Source: Gymnorhina tibicen (Eukaryota > Chordata > Aves > Passeriformes > Artamidae). From it: 64,000 nucleotides of DNA. The notes beneath the pieces were generated by a model. It was not told the DNA's origin. It searched no databases and saw only the letters and a list, made by a program, of their open reading frames with translations. Positions 25,601-37,493 of this stretch are shown here, piece by piece. A program made the translations under genes and the position numbers. Where the stretch lies: the NCBI GenBank assembly GCA_013399875.1, contig VXAZ01005694.1, positions 791,331 to 855,330 on the forward strand, read 5' to 3'. Every line of letters starts with the position of its first letter. The stretch's first letter is position 1.

Positions 25601-26581
25601 AGGAACTTTCACGTCTATTCCAAAACTCACTTCTCCAAATTACAGAAAACACTGCCAAGCCAGGAATCTTTTTGGCTCCAAATGCTAAGCTTATTAACCG
25701 TGGTATTAAACAGCATATGAAATGTGTGCGATGAGATTTACCACACAGCTCTTCAAATCACAAGAGCTTTTGGGAAGAGAAGAAACCCTCTCTCAGAATT
25801 ATTTCCTTTTACAGTTCAGCTCAGAAAAGCTGGCATTATCCTCAATCTTAGAATACCAAAAAATCAATTTAAAAAAAAATTTCTAAACAAAAAGTTCTGG
25901 GATTTATAAAAATATATGCATTTTGTAAGGCTCTCCCAGAAAACAAAGACATTGTTACTGAAGGAAAGACAGTAACAGGGTGGTCTAGACCAGTAGCTGT
26001 CTTGTTCCCTCTGTTGCAGACATCATTCCAAATTTAATCATAGCAATTCTTTCCTGAGAAATAATCCTTGATAAATAATTATGACTGTAAGGAAAAAAAA
26101 AAGTCACCTTACCTCTCCATATACATCTCCAATAGGATAAACACAATGTTAAAAAAAAATGGGATGTGGCAAATTTTACAGGAATTTGAATGAAAATGAA
26201 ATAAGGCATTAAATAAATAAAAATGTTTGTTTGCTTACATTTGGATCTTCTTCCAAGCCAAGGAAGAGGGTATAACCCCCTAAACCCAAAGATAATCATG
26301 GTGAAACTTCAGTGACCTGAAATTTAGAAACTGTACCCAAAGACAGAGCCTGTTTCTGTTCAAGGAATAAGAGAGAGGTGATAAAGACAGTAGCATCTTT
26401 TCACTTTGTTTGGCTTGCTTAACTTATTAGGGATTCTGGAAACTTACTCTACTAAGGTTTGGTATTTATTTACTTATTTACTGTTGGAAATGCAATTTAC
26501 TTTGATGGGCAGAAGCCCTCCATACCACTTTGTGACTTCAAACAGCCACATCCACCCAGAAAAGTTAAAATACTTTCACTG
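19691..26581. other. Unique sequence downstream of promoter-like segment
   Basis: If the 19.4 kb segment is a promoter, the first strong plus-strand donor is CCAAG/GTAAGT at about 20448. No convincing exon series follows. Long frames at 23385-23837 (minus) and 25243-25734 (plus, 163 codons) have no recognisable domains. A short A/C tract lies at 25281-25302. Confidence 0.5.
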
Positions 26582-26677
26582 TATCAAAAAAATAAACCCA
26601 AAACCAAAACCCAAAAAAACCAAACAACCAAAAAACCAAACCACCAAAAACACCCCAACCAACCCAAACCAATAAAC
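26582..26677 (+). repeat. A/C-only low-complexity tract
   Basis: Ninety-five bases follow the G at 26581 without a single further G, and T is almost absent. The tract is made of A runs broken by CC, CCC and ACC steps. It gives an artificial lysine, proline and asparagine-rich open frame. It resembles a decayed poly(A) or CAAA-type repeat. Shorter tracts of the same flavour recur elsewhere in the window. Confidence 0.92.
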
Positions 26678-27639
26678 GTCAAAAAAAATTCTTAGTTGCC
26701 ACAACCAAGAATAAAGGGATATGGCATCACTAGGGTGTCCCACAGGACCATCATGAAACCTGATCCTTCCAGCTCCACAGCAACATGTGGGCTTTCCCCA
26801 GAAGAGTAAACACCAGCAGATGAAGACAAGGAGATTTGCACCAGCCCTGACACACAGGGCACAACTTACAGACCTCAGCAGTCGCCTGTCCAAAACCCTC
26901 CAGGCCCTCTGGTGTTTTCCCTCTTCTTTTCCCCAAATTTATTTTCAGCTCAAGAGCGTAATTTTTCTACTGAGAGATTTCCTGTGGGCTTAACATTAGT
27001 GTCCCATCAGAACCAAGCAGCAGAAAAGCCATCCCTCACTGCTCTGCTTGGATTTCAGATTCACAGGAAGCTCTGACCTTCCATTCCTGTATCAGATGGG
27101 GCAAAGGCAGTGTTTCATCTCTTGACCTGTTTGCAACATGCCTTGAGATCTGGAAGGGAAAACAGAGCGCCGGGAAGTTTTACAGGAGTTGGAAAAGAGA
27201 AAGGAAAAGAAGTCATAGAAAACAGAGAGAAAGAATCCAATGTACAGCCACAGTGCAATCAAAAGAAAGAAGTAAATCCAACCTACCAAACCGCTACATC
27301 CTTTAAAAAAAGTAAATTTTTCCGAGTACAGACAAACTGAAGTAAATCAAGTACAAAGCTTGTGGCTTGGAGTATGAAATTTACTTCAGCCACTACGGCA
27401 CTGAGTAAAAAGAACTCACCACTGCCAGTAGCAAGATCCATTATGCACTTTGAATACAAAATTATGGTAATACTACTGGGCAGCCAAGAGAAGCACTTGT
27501 CTGCTGTGCAGGATTTCGTGAAATTAATTTAATTTCCTTGCAACTGAAAATAAAAGACGTTGGAAGATCAGGATATCTACAGCTAGTCTTAATGCATGAT
27601 TGATTTTTTTATTTGGAAATATTCTGATGCATGTGTGTA
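26678..27639. other. Unique sequence with purine-rich stretch
   Basis: About 27190-27250 is purine-biased on the plus strand. No gene or repeat family was recognised before the CR1 at 27640. Confidence 0.55.
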
Positions 27640-28185
27640 CACAGAATCCCAGAATCACCAGGTTGGAAGAGACCTTCAGGATCGCCGAGTCCAACCCATG
27701 CCCTAACACCACCCCAACTAAACCATGGCACCGAGTGCCACATCCAATCTCCTTTTAAACACCTCCAGGGATGGTGACTCCGCCACCTCCCTGGGCAGAC
27801 AATTCCAGAACTTTATCACTCTTTCAGTAAAAAACTTTTTCCTGACATCCAACCTAAATTTCCCCTGGCACAGCTTGAGGCTGTGTCCTCTTGTTCTGTC
27901 AGCTGTTGGCTGGAAAAAGAGACCGACCCCCACCTGGCTACACCCACCTGTCAGGGAGTTGCAGAGAGAGATGAGGTCACCTCTGAGTTTCCTTTTCTCC
28001 AGCCTGAACAACCCCAGCTCCCTCAGTCGTTCCTCACAGGGCTTGTGTTCCAAGCTCCTCACCACCCTTGTCACCCTCCTTTGGACATGTTCAAGTGTCC
28101 CAATGTCCTTCCTGACCTGAGGGGCCCAGGACTGGACACAGCAGCACTCGAGGTACTCAGGGCTGCAGGGCCCTCACAGGGTTAA
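27640..28185 (-). mobile_element. CR1 LINE fragment, longest in window
   Basis: This is a 5'-truncated CR1 retrotransposon on the minus strand. The plus strand opens with CAGAATCCCAGAATCACC, the reverse complement of the CR1 3' terminal repeats, followed by 'ggttggaagagacctt' and the rest of the short 3' UTR. ORF2 coding sequence then runs to about 28074 and recognisable CR1 sequence to about 28185 ('aggactggacacagcagcac'). The terminal coding part has no stop over 118 codons, and the stop codon sits where CR1 ORF2 normally ends. This copy is therefore less decayed than the one at 284-640. It lacks the endonuclease and reverse transcriptase domains and cannot move by itself. Confidence 0.96.
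27718..28074 (-). pseudogene. CR1 ORF2 C-terminal remnant
   Basis: This is an open frame of 118 codons inside the CR1 copy. It includes [20 protein letters not shown], then [41 protein letters not shown] and [20 protein letters not shown] before the stop. These are hallmark strings of the C-terminal tail of the CR1 ORF2 polyprotein, which follows the reverse transcriptase in intact elements. The methionine at the annotated start is internal to the original protein, so this is not a gene start. The endonuclease and the catalytic reverse transcriptase motifs are missing because of 5' truncation. I see no reason to think it is a host gene. Similar frames are often mis-annotated as bird proteins when they fall in transcripts. 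Confidence 0.92.
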
Positions 28186-30319
28186 ATGTAGCAAGGACAC
28201 AAGCAATGCCTCTTGAGACACCTTGCATGTTCTTCAGTTTAGTGCTTAAGAGCATTCTGGTTTAGGAACTACCACATTACCAATCCACACTATCCTAAAC
28301 TCCCCCTGCATCAGGTCGTCACTGGATAACCCACTGAAGTCTATCGAAATAGTCTATTTTCTAAGTTTCAGTTTATGGCTTTGACTTTGGTAGACAACCT
28401 CATTCTCGTATCTTAAAGAAAACTGGCTCCAAAATTCATGCTTCCTTTTTAACTGGGTTTTTGCACGCAGTTATTGATTTGCGATTGTTATGCTGGGGTT
28501 TTGTCCTGCTGGAAATATGTTTCCAGTAGCAAGCTGGGAAATATCCACTTTAAAAATTCAGTTATGGTCAGAATATTGACACTGTGGAAATTTCTGGTCT
28601 GGGGGAAGCTTCAATTCTGAGTTGCACAGGGTGAATCAAGTATTTATTTCTGATTCACTGCTGGGCCTTGGCCGGAACAGGAGACGTATCTGACACTGGG
28701 AATCATTATTAAGGCTGTTAGCAAAAGTCAGGCTGAATAATTCTTATTGCAGAGTGACACAAGAGGCAGAAGGAACACCTCTGGCATTTCAAACACTGGA
28801 GTGATCTTTAGGCTGCTAGAGAGTGTGCTACATATTCCTGCTTGCAAGCTAAGAGACTGATTCACACAAGTAAAGGAGAATAAATAGAGCCGTCTACAGC
28901 CATTTCCACAGGGAGGTTTTCTAACTATAATTCCACTTGGCAGCCTAAGGCTGGCAGAAGTTTTAATTGACACCTATTCAGGGGGATTTCTCAGCCTACA
29001 GCTGCTTGTGACACTAATGATGTTGTACTTTGGAGAAGAAATCCAGATTGCTGATTGCTCAGCATAAATTTATGAAGGTAAATGGGAAGGCTCCCTCTTT
29101 TACAAAGAGCAAACAGAAATTGAAATGATAGCTGCAGGTAACAACATTTTGATAAAGCTTCAAATACAAATCTGCTTTTTTTCCAGACACAAAGTGTTTG
29201 TAACTGATTGACTTTGCACTGTAACAATTTTGTTCCACATGAAGCGAGATCAAAATCAAGTTGGTCTTTCTTCACCAATAACGTGACTCAATAATTATGG
29301 AAGAGGACGGGAAGTCAGAGAATCTAGCTGTAAATGTTGCCAGATTCACAAATACACATATTTTGATTTATCAATTACTACATTGAGAGATTTATGCGAG
29401 ATATGTTGCCTTTCCGGGATGACTCAAGGTGAGAGGTACGGCAGGGGCTGCGAAGGCTTACAAATATTTAGACAGATGTTTACTAGACACATAAAACAGT
29501 CCTGCATATTTCCACAGACTAGTTTTCATTATTTCAGTGCGATATTAAAAAATCCTGTTCTGTAGATTAGTGACAGCTTTGTTTCAACTGGTAAAAGAAA
29601 AAAAAAAAAAAAAAGAAAAAGAAAAGAACAACAAAATAGAACCAGGTTCAGAATAATTCCAGTCCAGGACAAGCCAGAATCAAGCCAAGGGTAAATTTTG
29701 TTTCAAACATGTACTTGAATCATAAACTCTGATTTGACCTGCATTAGGATTTCAACGCACAAGTCTTACTACTTCAAATTCTTTTTAAAGCCAAGTGTGT
29801 TTTCAAAGCAGACCTGCACTGCAGAATTAATCAGCCATCTCCAGGCTGCAAAGCAGCCTAGTTAACATTATGCAGATACCATCACAGGACCCAGGTACTT
29901 GGATACTTGGTACCCTGCCTGGAATTGCAGACAACCATGCATTTAACTGGTATTTGCAGCTTGAATTCTGTCACCAGCTGAGAATGTCACAGCCCGGGCA
30001 GGCAGGGATACACTGCAGGTAGGCACCTTCACTGATGTCTGTGCTCCTTCCCGGATTCCAGAGCTGGTGTACTTGAAATATCCTGATTACTCAGCTGATT
30101 TTATCTCAGACTCTTGTATGATTAAAATATTTCATGGAATACCTTAAAAAAAAAAAAGAACAATTCAACAGAAGCCAGATAAAAGTCATATATGTGGGGA
30201 GTCTAACTAGCTAAGGTCAAAATATTTTAAAGAGATCAGCTTAACAATAACTTTTTTACAATGCTTTCAATCTACATTTAATTTTTTTTTGTCATTGTTG
30301 CAATTTAATGAGCTTATCC
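28186..30319. other. Unique sequence, nothing identified
   Basis: No recognisable coding, RNA or transposon content apart from the A-rich tract at 29.6 kb. Confidence 0.55.
29598..29634. repeat. A-rich tract
   Basis: A run of about 17 A is followed by AAAAAG-type repeats. It is low complexity with no recognisable insertion attached. Confidence 0.9.
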
Positions 30320-30379
30320 AAAGGTCAGTGAAGTCAGAGGGGGTTTTTCCATTTACATCCACAGGCTTTGGATTCAGCC
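30320..30379. repeat. Possible ancient amniote interspersed repeat
   Basis: The segment around 'gtgaagtcagagggggtttt' and the following TCCATTTACATCCACAGGC resembles a widespread old repeat of turtles, crocodilians and birds. That repeat has alternating 'TGACTTCAATGGGAG' and 'TTTTGCCATTGACTTC' blocks. The order of blocks fits and about a quarter of positions seem changed, as expected for a very old copy. I do not know the correct family name. A 122-codon minus-strand frame overlaps it and is regarded as accidental. Confidence 0.4.
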
Positions 30380-31109
30380 AACAGCTTGACAAGTACTCTG
30401 GGACAATTCTGGATGAAATCATCTGCATAAATGGAGACTTAAGCATCTCTAATGAAGCAATATGGATTTCAAATTGCAAAGAGTCCTCAAAGGATGAAGA
30501 AACCTGATTATATACCCATGGAGGTGTAGCCACTTTCGTGTTTTCCAAGAAAATGTCGTCAGGAAATATAATAATTATATTGCTGAAGCAGCTTTGTCTC
30601 AAATAGGAAACTGCATTCACAGGTTTGGAAAGCAAGAGAAGTGACAGGTACCAGCACTGATGGGCTTTGCTCAGCTCACCTTCTCAGATGAAGTTACACT
30701 CATGCAAATATAATATCCAGTGGATTCCAGTATGGTTGTGCTCCATTGCCAAAGGGCAAAAATGGTCCATAAATCTAAAAATGTTCTCATGTCAGCTTTT
30801 AAAAATGATTTGGTGAGATTTGGTGAAGTTCTAAGACCCACAGGATTCAGTAGATCAAAGACATCCACACTTTGCATTGTCACTTACAGTGACCAAGTGA
30901 ACTTCCAAATTAAAAAAAAAAATTACTAGATAAAAGAAATCATAGTTTCTATAAAATGTTTTTAACTAGGTTTCCTTTGACATTCATCCTTTCCCACAAC
31001 TTCGCAGATCAGATGACGAGAGGTTCTCATGTAGGAAGGTGCACCACGGAGAGATTTACTTTCAATGCTCTTTGTCAACAGGATCTGCCTCCTCAATGCT
31101 AAATCAAAC
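30380..31109. other. Unique sequence, nothing identified
   Basis: No recognisable feature. Short frames are present on both strands with no protein-like signature. Confidence 0.55.
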
Positions 31110-31440
31110 ATTCTAATGTGCCTTTTCCCCGCAGCAAACCTCAGAAAAAACGCTGAGTTTCAGGTTGAGCAGAGCTGAATTACACGGAGCGATCCCCGGT
31201 TATACCTACGTTAATGCACTGGAAGTGGATTAGGAGATCAAAGCAGCCGCTGCCAAAACCCATCTGCGTGCCCTGCGTGCATCTCAGGAGTTTTCCTCCA
31301 GAGCAGCTCGAGGCTGGGCTCTGAACCACATTTCTGAACCGTACTGTACATGCAGCTCCAAGGATAATTATGCTCTAAGCCTCTGTTTTCTCGGACACGA
31401 GGCCCTTAGTCTGGGAAGCGCCATTCAGCCGTTGTCTCCC
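31110..31440. promoter_or_regulatory. CpG-enriched patch with acceptor-like edge
   Basis: About seventeen CpGs fall in 330 bases, clearly above the surroundings. The left edge carries TTCTAAT (31111-31117), then a pyrimidine stretch and CCCCGCAG ending at 31134, a good-looking plus-strand branch point and splice acceptor. The frame that follows is open for about 33 codons with no recognisable protein, and no strong donor is seen before 31440. A regulatory element or a terminal non-coding exon are both possible. Confidence 0.2.
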
Positions 31441-32879
31441 ACAGGGAATGCAGCAAACCGCTCACCCCCATCTGTTTAAGGCCTCACAAATGTATGCAGA
31501 CCTCACTCCTGTTCCTGATTTTGCTCCTGTTCTATTTCTTTGCATCCCTACAAAAAAAAACCTCAAAACCCCCCCAAAAAACCCAACGAGTAATAACAAC
31601 AGTAATAAAGAGTGCTCGAAAGCAGAACACTCGGTATATGCATGGAGAATCCTACCAATATGACTAAAAACACATCTGAAAAACTAGTAGGGCTTTTATT
31701 CTAATAAAAAACTTCACTAGATTAAAAAAAAAATAGCCTTTTAGGGCATAAAAAATATATTCCATGGGTTACCTGTATATTTGGAAATACTTCTTAAACC
31801 GCCACGAATTAAATAAGGTATCAGTGCTGGGCAAAACTCTCAGGTCTGGAGAAACTCAGATCACAGATCTGAGAGATCACATAAAATTCATTTTATATCT
31901 GATGATAAAAGAAATTACTTATCCCAGCGAAATACCCTCATGATTTGATGGCAAAAATAATTAAGTCGGGTGGTGACTTAATAATCCCAGTTACCACCAC
32001 TTCCTCACTATCCTAAAAGTTCTAGGATAGAGAAGTAAAGAATTAAGACACTTCTAGGCCAATAAAGAAAAAGAATGACCTTCTCCGAGTTCTTTGGCCT
32101 GGCTTTCTTTTCCTCCAGAAAGAAGAGGTAATTTATTTTGGCCTGCTTTTTCTGGAGAAGAACTTCCTAACACTTCTCACATCCTCTTCCTCCCATGAAC
32201 CCCTCCCCTCACTCTGCTCAGCTGGAGCAGCAAATCATTACCTGTTAGAACTCATTAGAATTTCCATCACATTTAAGTTGTTTCAAAGAAAAGCTGAATG
32301 TACAGTGAAATATGTTTACTCACATTTGGTGGAGACATTATCCAGATTAAGGATTTTTGCTTCCCATCTACCTCAGCAATTTTATCCCTGGCTGACCAGC
32401 TGCTAATATTTGTAGGGAAAAGTTATGTGGAAGGAACTGATCTTTCCAGCTGATGACCAGGTGGTAATTTGTCAAAACACCCACACGCTGGACAGAGGAG
32501 AAGATGGAGAGGGATATTCAGGTAGCATTTCCTGGCTAAAAAATATCTGGAATACATTAGTGCTGGGGAGTGAGGAAGAAAGAAATATTAAATGGCAAAA
32601 GGATGGAGACATCTTCAGTAATTCTATCTCCTTCAGAGATTGTACAGAAAGACTGAATGCCTAGAACTGGCTCCCTCTTTCCAGCTGACTGCCTGAGCAT
32701 TATACCCTGGAGCACATTTCAATGCCTCCCTTGCAGAGGCAGCCTCACTCGGATGGATATTTGTATCATCTCGGCTCCCCAGAGGTTCCTCCCCTTCTCA
32801 CTCACTTCACCTTCTCCCGCTGCACTTTCAACACCCCCACTTTCCCACCTGCCCCTACACTGAAGTTTCCTTGCACAAC
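31441..32879. other. Unique sequence with A/C tract
   Basis: A C-and-A tract lies at 31551-31587 with runs of seven C and nine A. The rest is unique. A pyrimidine-rich stretch at about 32780-32870 precedes the GC-rich patch. Confidence 0.55.
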
Positions 32880-33221
32880 CACACACGGCAGCCTTGGGGT
32901 AAGGGCAAGAAAACTTCCCCCACTTTTTTCCTCCCGCCGGGGCTGAGGAATGATTTGCACTCCTGCCAGGAGCTGCTTCCACGGCCATTCCCTACAGGAT
33001 GCTCCCAAAGGGGTGCGAGGGTGGAGCAGCCAGGCCAGCCCCTCACCTGGCGTGCGGCGGGGGCAGAGCTGGGTCGCCCCACTGCCCCACCAGCGCCGTG
33101 CTCAGCTGAGGCACCAGCGGACTCGAGCGTGGAAAACAGATCTCAGTAAACCCCAGCAACTCGCTGGAAGACGCTCCAGGGAATTTACAGACAATGTATG
33201 GCAACAAATCTTGTTTTCTTG
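32880..33221 (-). promoter_or_regulatory. GC-rich CpG patch, exon-like on minus strand
   Basis: About sixteen CpGs in 300 bases at roughly 60% GC make this the most GC-rich stretch of the window. On the minus strand the interval 33221 to 33047 is bounded by GCTTTGCTCTTAG (acceptor-like) and CGCCAG followed by GTGAGG (strong donor-like), giving a 175-base exon-sized segment. One minus frame stays open across it, including KFPGASSSELLGFTEICFP, but I cannot match it to a protein. Its length is not a multiple of three. It may be a non-coding exon, a small CpG island or chance. Confidence 0.25.
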
Positions 33222-36200
33222 CTAAGAGCAAAGCTTAACTACTCCTTCCCAGCATTTTGTCCCCTAAAGCGAAACCATGCATGGCTGCAGACACTGATGC
33301 GAGATAATCCAAAGCAGTTTGGAAAAATAAGGGAATAAATAAAAGGATAAGAGCAGTGATTTTTGACTGCTTTCTTTTAACATCTGTTTCGCAGATTCTT
33401 TTTCTCGTCAGTGCTTTTAAACTTCGTTACCTATGAAAAGGGTTTTACGTAGGTGAACTCAAATTCAATAGGAGAGCAGAAGGGAACACTGCACTGAGGA
33501 ACTGGATATTACCAGACAGAGTTCAATAAATCAGGTCATCATAGTTTTATAAAAGTTATCCTTACCCTCAGTATTTGGAATTTAGATCTGTTTGCTTTGA
33601 TTATTGGAGATTGGCCTCTGACCAAATACATTTTAGAAGCAATTTTTTTTTTCTTTTTTTTCTCTACATAAGCAGCAAGATCTGGAGATATAATCCAGGT
33701 CAGCCCCAGGTAACGCAAAGGGCAGTCACCCGTTGGGGACAGCAGCATGGACATGGCTCTGGTGCCCTCTTTGTCTCTTGTAGAAGGCAAACTTGCTCTG
33801 GCTGCCCTTGATGTGGTACCTGGAGCAGGGGAGCTGCTGGCTATTCCTAGGAGAGGTAGCTCCACGAAGCAGCACCCACTGCCTGCACCTGTGTGAGCAA
33901 AAGGGCAGCAAAGACATTTCTCCAGTGTTTTATCCTTCCCTGGGATAGAAGCAGCCACACTTGAAGCACTGATGATGGTGACTCACAAAAACACCGCATT
34001 ACCTGACACCAGAGGAAAGGAACTACACAAGAGAAGGAATAAAAGTTGTATTTTAGCTGGACAACACAGAAAATTGTCTGAAAGGCAGTAGAATTTCATC
34101 TCATGCAGCATCACATCCTAATAAAACCAGTATAAGTTCAGACAGTCTGTCTGCAATCACTCATCATGTGATGGGTTTTTTGAAACTTAAATCTATGTTA
34201 TTATTCATATTCTCCTCGCACAGCAAGAAATTACTGCAGGTAGCTCAGAGCACAAGGATCCGACCACAGAAAGGACAGAAGCATTTCAGGGCCATGGTTT
34301 CAAGCAACAAATCTACCCAACAAAAATATAATGCTGAATGTTGATAGCTCTGCACTGAAGAGGTTTCTGTTCTTTAGGGCTATGAGTAAAGCACTCATTT
34401 CTTTTATATTAAGCAACACTCCTTCTGTTTCCAGTGAAAACCAATTGTTACCACAGTTGTATAACACAGCCAGGAATGCAGTTAGCCTCGCCTTTCTCCA
34501 TTTGCAAATCATCTGTTATGTTCAGCCCTATTCCTAGCCAAGGACGGTAACACACCTTGAGGCAACAAATAAGGAAAGTTAATCAGGGTGCGTAACATTT
34601 ATATCTACTTCATAAGAAAAGGAAAAGTCAAGGCAGAGACACGCAGCAACTCTCCTGCTATCATCCAGCCACCAGATTTTCCAAGGAAGGCAGCATGCTC
34701 CCTTCCTGTCCTCTGTCTCAAATTTTGCCCAGGACCCCACCCTCTGTCCCGGTTTCCAGACCAGAGGTTCGAGCACGAGTGAGGATGAGGGAGTTGCACT
34801 GGCAGAGAACACAGCTCGGGTCAGGGAGAGGCACAGAGAGGAAGGGGAGAGCTCTGTGGGCTGTTCCAGGTGCCTGATGTGCCATAAACAAAGTTTATAG
34901 AAATCCTGACTCCGGGTAGACACGCAGGTGCTGAGAGCAGGCAAACGGGGAGATATCTTCGGTGACTCATTTTCTGTCTGCGTTACTGGCAAAGCTCTGT
35001 TGTGCTTTCAAAGATGCAAAGCGTCCTCACGGATATGAGGGAGCGTATTCAGGGAAAAATCCACAGATAAAAGATGACTTGTTTTTCAAATCTTAAAGAT
35101 ATCAGAATCTCGATATTTAACTTCTTCTTTTATACTGGGAAATCTAATAAGAAGGCAAGGAATTGAAGACAGGGACCATATCCTGCTTAGCTGGTGAAAG
35201 AAGTGAAACTTTTTTTTATATATTCCCTCCTTTTTGTCCCAATACAAGGGCCACACTGAGAATTCTGTGCTCGAAAAAGGTCTTTCATTCTCAACTCCTC
35301 AGCTTATAGTCAAATTCTAAAGCAAGACCAGGCAAGGATTCAAAGAAATCCAAATGATATAATTTTTTTTCAAAGGATCCGAATCCCTAATTATTTTTCT
35401 ATTATAATGCTGATAAAACTGTTGCAAGGAGCAAAGGAAGGAATGTGAGAAGAGGAAGAGGCAAAATGAACATGAGCACATTCCCCCTACCATTTGGAAA
35501 GCTGACTCTGCCCTGAGAAGTCAGGATACTGCGCAGGAACGCCAGAAGATTGTTGGGATTAGGCTTTACCACGGCACTTCCAGAAACAGATGCCCCTCAA
35601 AGTGAGCATCTGCTTACAGATTGCAAAGCAGTGGTGGGTCAAGATGTCACAGCAGATCACAATATTCATCTGGACTGAGGTGTTCAAGCGAGAAGCCAAG
35701 CAAACTTGCAGCCTCTGATTGCTCCACACCATGTTTCTGAGACTTAACCCAAAGTTTTTGCTGAAATTTGAATCCCTGTGCCACATTTGCTTAGAACTCA
35801 ATCACTGTACTTCATTCTCATTAACAAGTAGCTGCCTCTCAATGTTTTCTCTGTATTTTGGTGACTAATATACTTTGAATGTTCTCTCCAATCCGAGTGT
35901 TTCGGGGAAAAGTGTGTTCCTGCAAATTTCCTGTGAGAGGCCCTCAAAGCCAAAAGCTCTCATGTCACAGCCCCACCATAGAAGCTCCTCTACCGAACGT
36001 TTCAAGGCCGTTCTGTTTTGTGAAACTGTACCACAGACAACAAACATCTTGAAATCATTCAAACTCCCACAAAACACTTGGCAGTTGCCAAGCAGTCGGT
36101 TCCGAGGCCACGGCAGCAGCAACCAGCAGTGGGTAACTGGAATGACTTCCCCAAAATGTTAGCGCAGAGCGCAGCAGCACCACTGCTGGCTGACACCCAG

Positions 36201-37070
36201 AGGCTCAGATCATTATCTCCCTCATCAAAGCCTGCATTTCATCTGAAGGTAACAACACGCTTCAATTTTACATTCTGCCTGAAGATAGATTCTGGGCAGA
36301 CACCGCCGAAAAACAAGATTAAGAAGCAGAAGGTCAAAGAGCAGAGTAAACAACGGCATCCTACACCCTACAAACTAAACAGCAGCACAGGAATACTGAA
36401 GCAACATTCTGTGCTTGTTATCGCAGCATCTGCAAGAAGCAAATCCTGGCCTGGTGCAAACCAGGCTGCCAGAGAGGTTAAACACGGAGGTCCAGCAGAA
36501 CTGAGCTACGAATGATAAAGGTGATGGTTCAGATAAGACAATGAACAAATCAATCTCTGTTCAGAACTTCTCTGTTTACAGCGTGTAAGATAAATTGTGA
36601 GGGTAACAGAGCAAAGTGACCCAAGGAGTACCTTGCCCAGCAGTGTCCTTTTTTTTCTCACATTCACTCCCCATCCCCAGAGCATAATAGCAACTTCTTC
36701 TCTGTAAGTTTAGAGTTTCCTCTGCAGCTGCAGAGATGAGGAGGATAAAGATTTCACACCCTTTTCAGAAAAGAGAACAATTTTCTTTGTATTTCTCTTT
36801 TAGGAAAAATACAAGCATCCCCACTCACATTGTAAATTGCGTGTGTACTAAATAAAGAAACTGTTCAAATGGTTCTTGTTATGAAAGCCAAATATAAATT
36901 TTAAATGCTGAAAGCCTCTGTAGCTAGAGGAGCTAAAATGCATTGTAAACCATTGAGACAACAAGAAGAGAACCACAATATTTTGTATAAAATGCCACTT
37001 AGAAACAACTCTCCCCATCTTATAGACGTAATCTACCAGGAAGGTAAAAAAATGCAAGAAAATGGGAATT
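33222..37070. other. Unique sequence, no gene seen
   Basis: The 145-codon plus frame at 36078-36515 and the 137- to 139-codon minus frames at 33.5 and 34.6 kb have no recognisable motif. No repeat family was recognised. Confidence 0.55.
36937..36954. other. 16-base match to 37943-37958
   Basis: AATGCATTGTAAACCA occurs here and again 1 kb downstream. A match of this length within 64 kb is near the chance expectation, and the flanks do not align, so it is noted only to save others rediscovering it. Confidence 0.5.
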
Positions 37071-37114
37071 AAAAAAAAAAAAAAAGGAAAGAAAGAAAGA
37101 AAAGAAGGGAGAAA
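37071..37114. repeat. Purine tract, poly(A) plus (GAAA)n
   Basis: Forty-four consecutive purines: fifteen A followed by GGAAAGAAAGAAAGAAAAG and a short G/A tail. It is low complexity and could adopt a triplex-like structure. Its proximity to the CR1 copy at 37494 is probably coincidental, since that copy ends on the far side. Confidence 0.92.
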
Positions 37115-37493
37115 CAAAACCATGGAAGTACTAATAAACAGCATGCTATCAAGATGAGTGAATAGATTAGCAGCAGTAATCCTATGGACTGGGGAAAAGA
37201 AATTTATTTCTTTTCCTCACCAACTCCTCTCCTGACACTTCACTTGACCATCTGATAAACAGATTTGCAGCATTCCCTCATTCACCTGAAGTCTGCTAAA
37301 GTTCACTGTGTGGCCTATGTACAGAGCAGCGCTCCCAAAAGAGCAGCCACCAAAGGAGTGGCGCTGAGCGATGTCCCCGATAAATGGCTTTCCATGACTT
37401 CCAGGTAACAGTAACCTGTCACAACTCAGGCACCTCTGAGTAATGACCTCGAGCAACACGAAGTTGCCGCAGCAAGGCAGGAGCACAGAGAGT

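Noticed and set aside
25243..25734. 163-codon plus-strand open frame
   Set aside because: Helical-looking but unrecognised, with no splice or promoter support. Its length fits chance expectation.
30267..30635. 122-codon minus-strand open frame
   Set aside because: It spans the suspected ancient repeat and shows no protein family resemblance.
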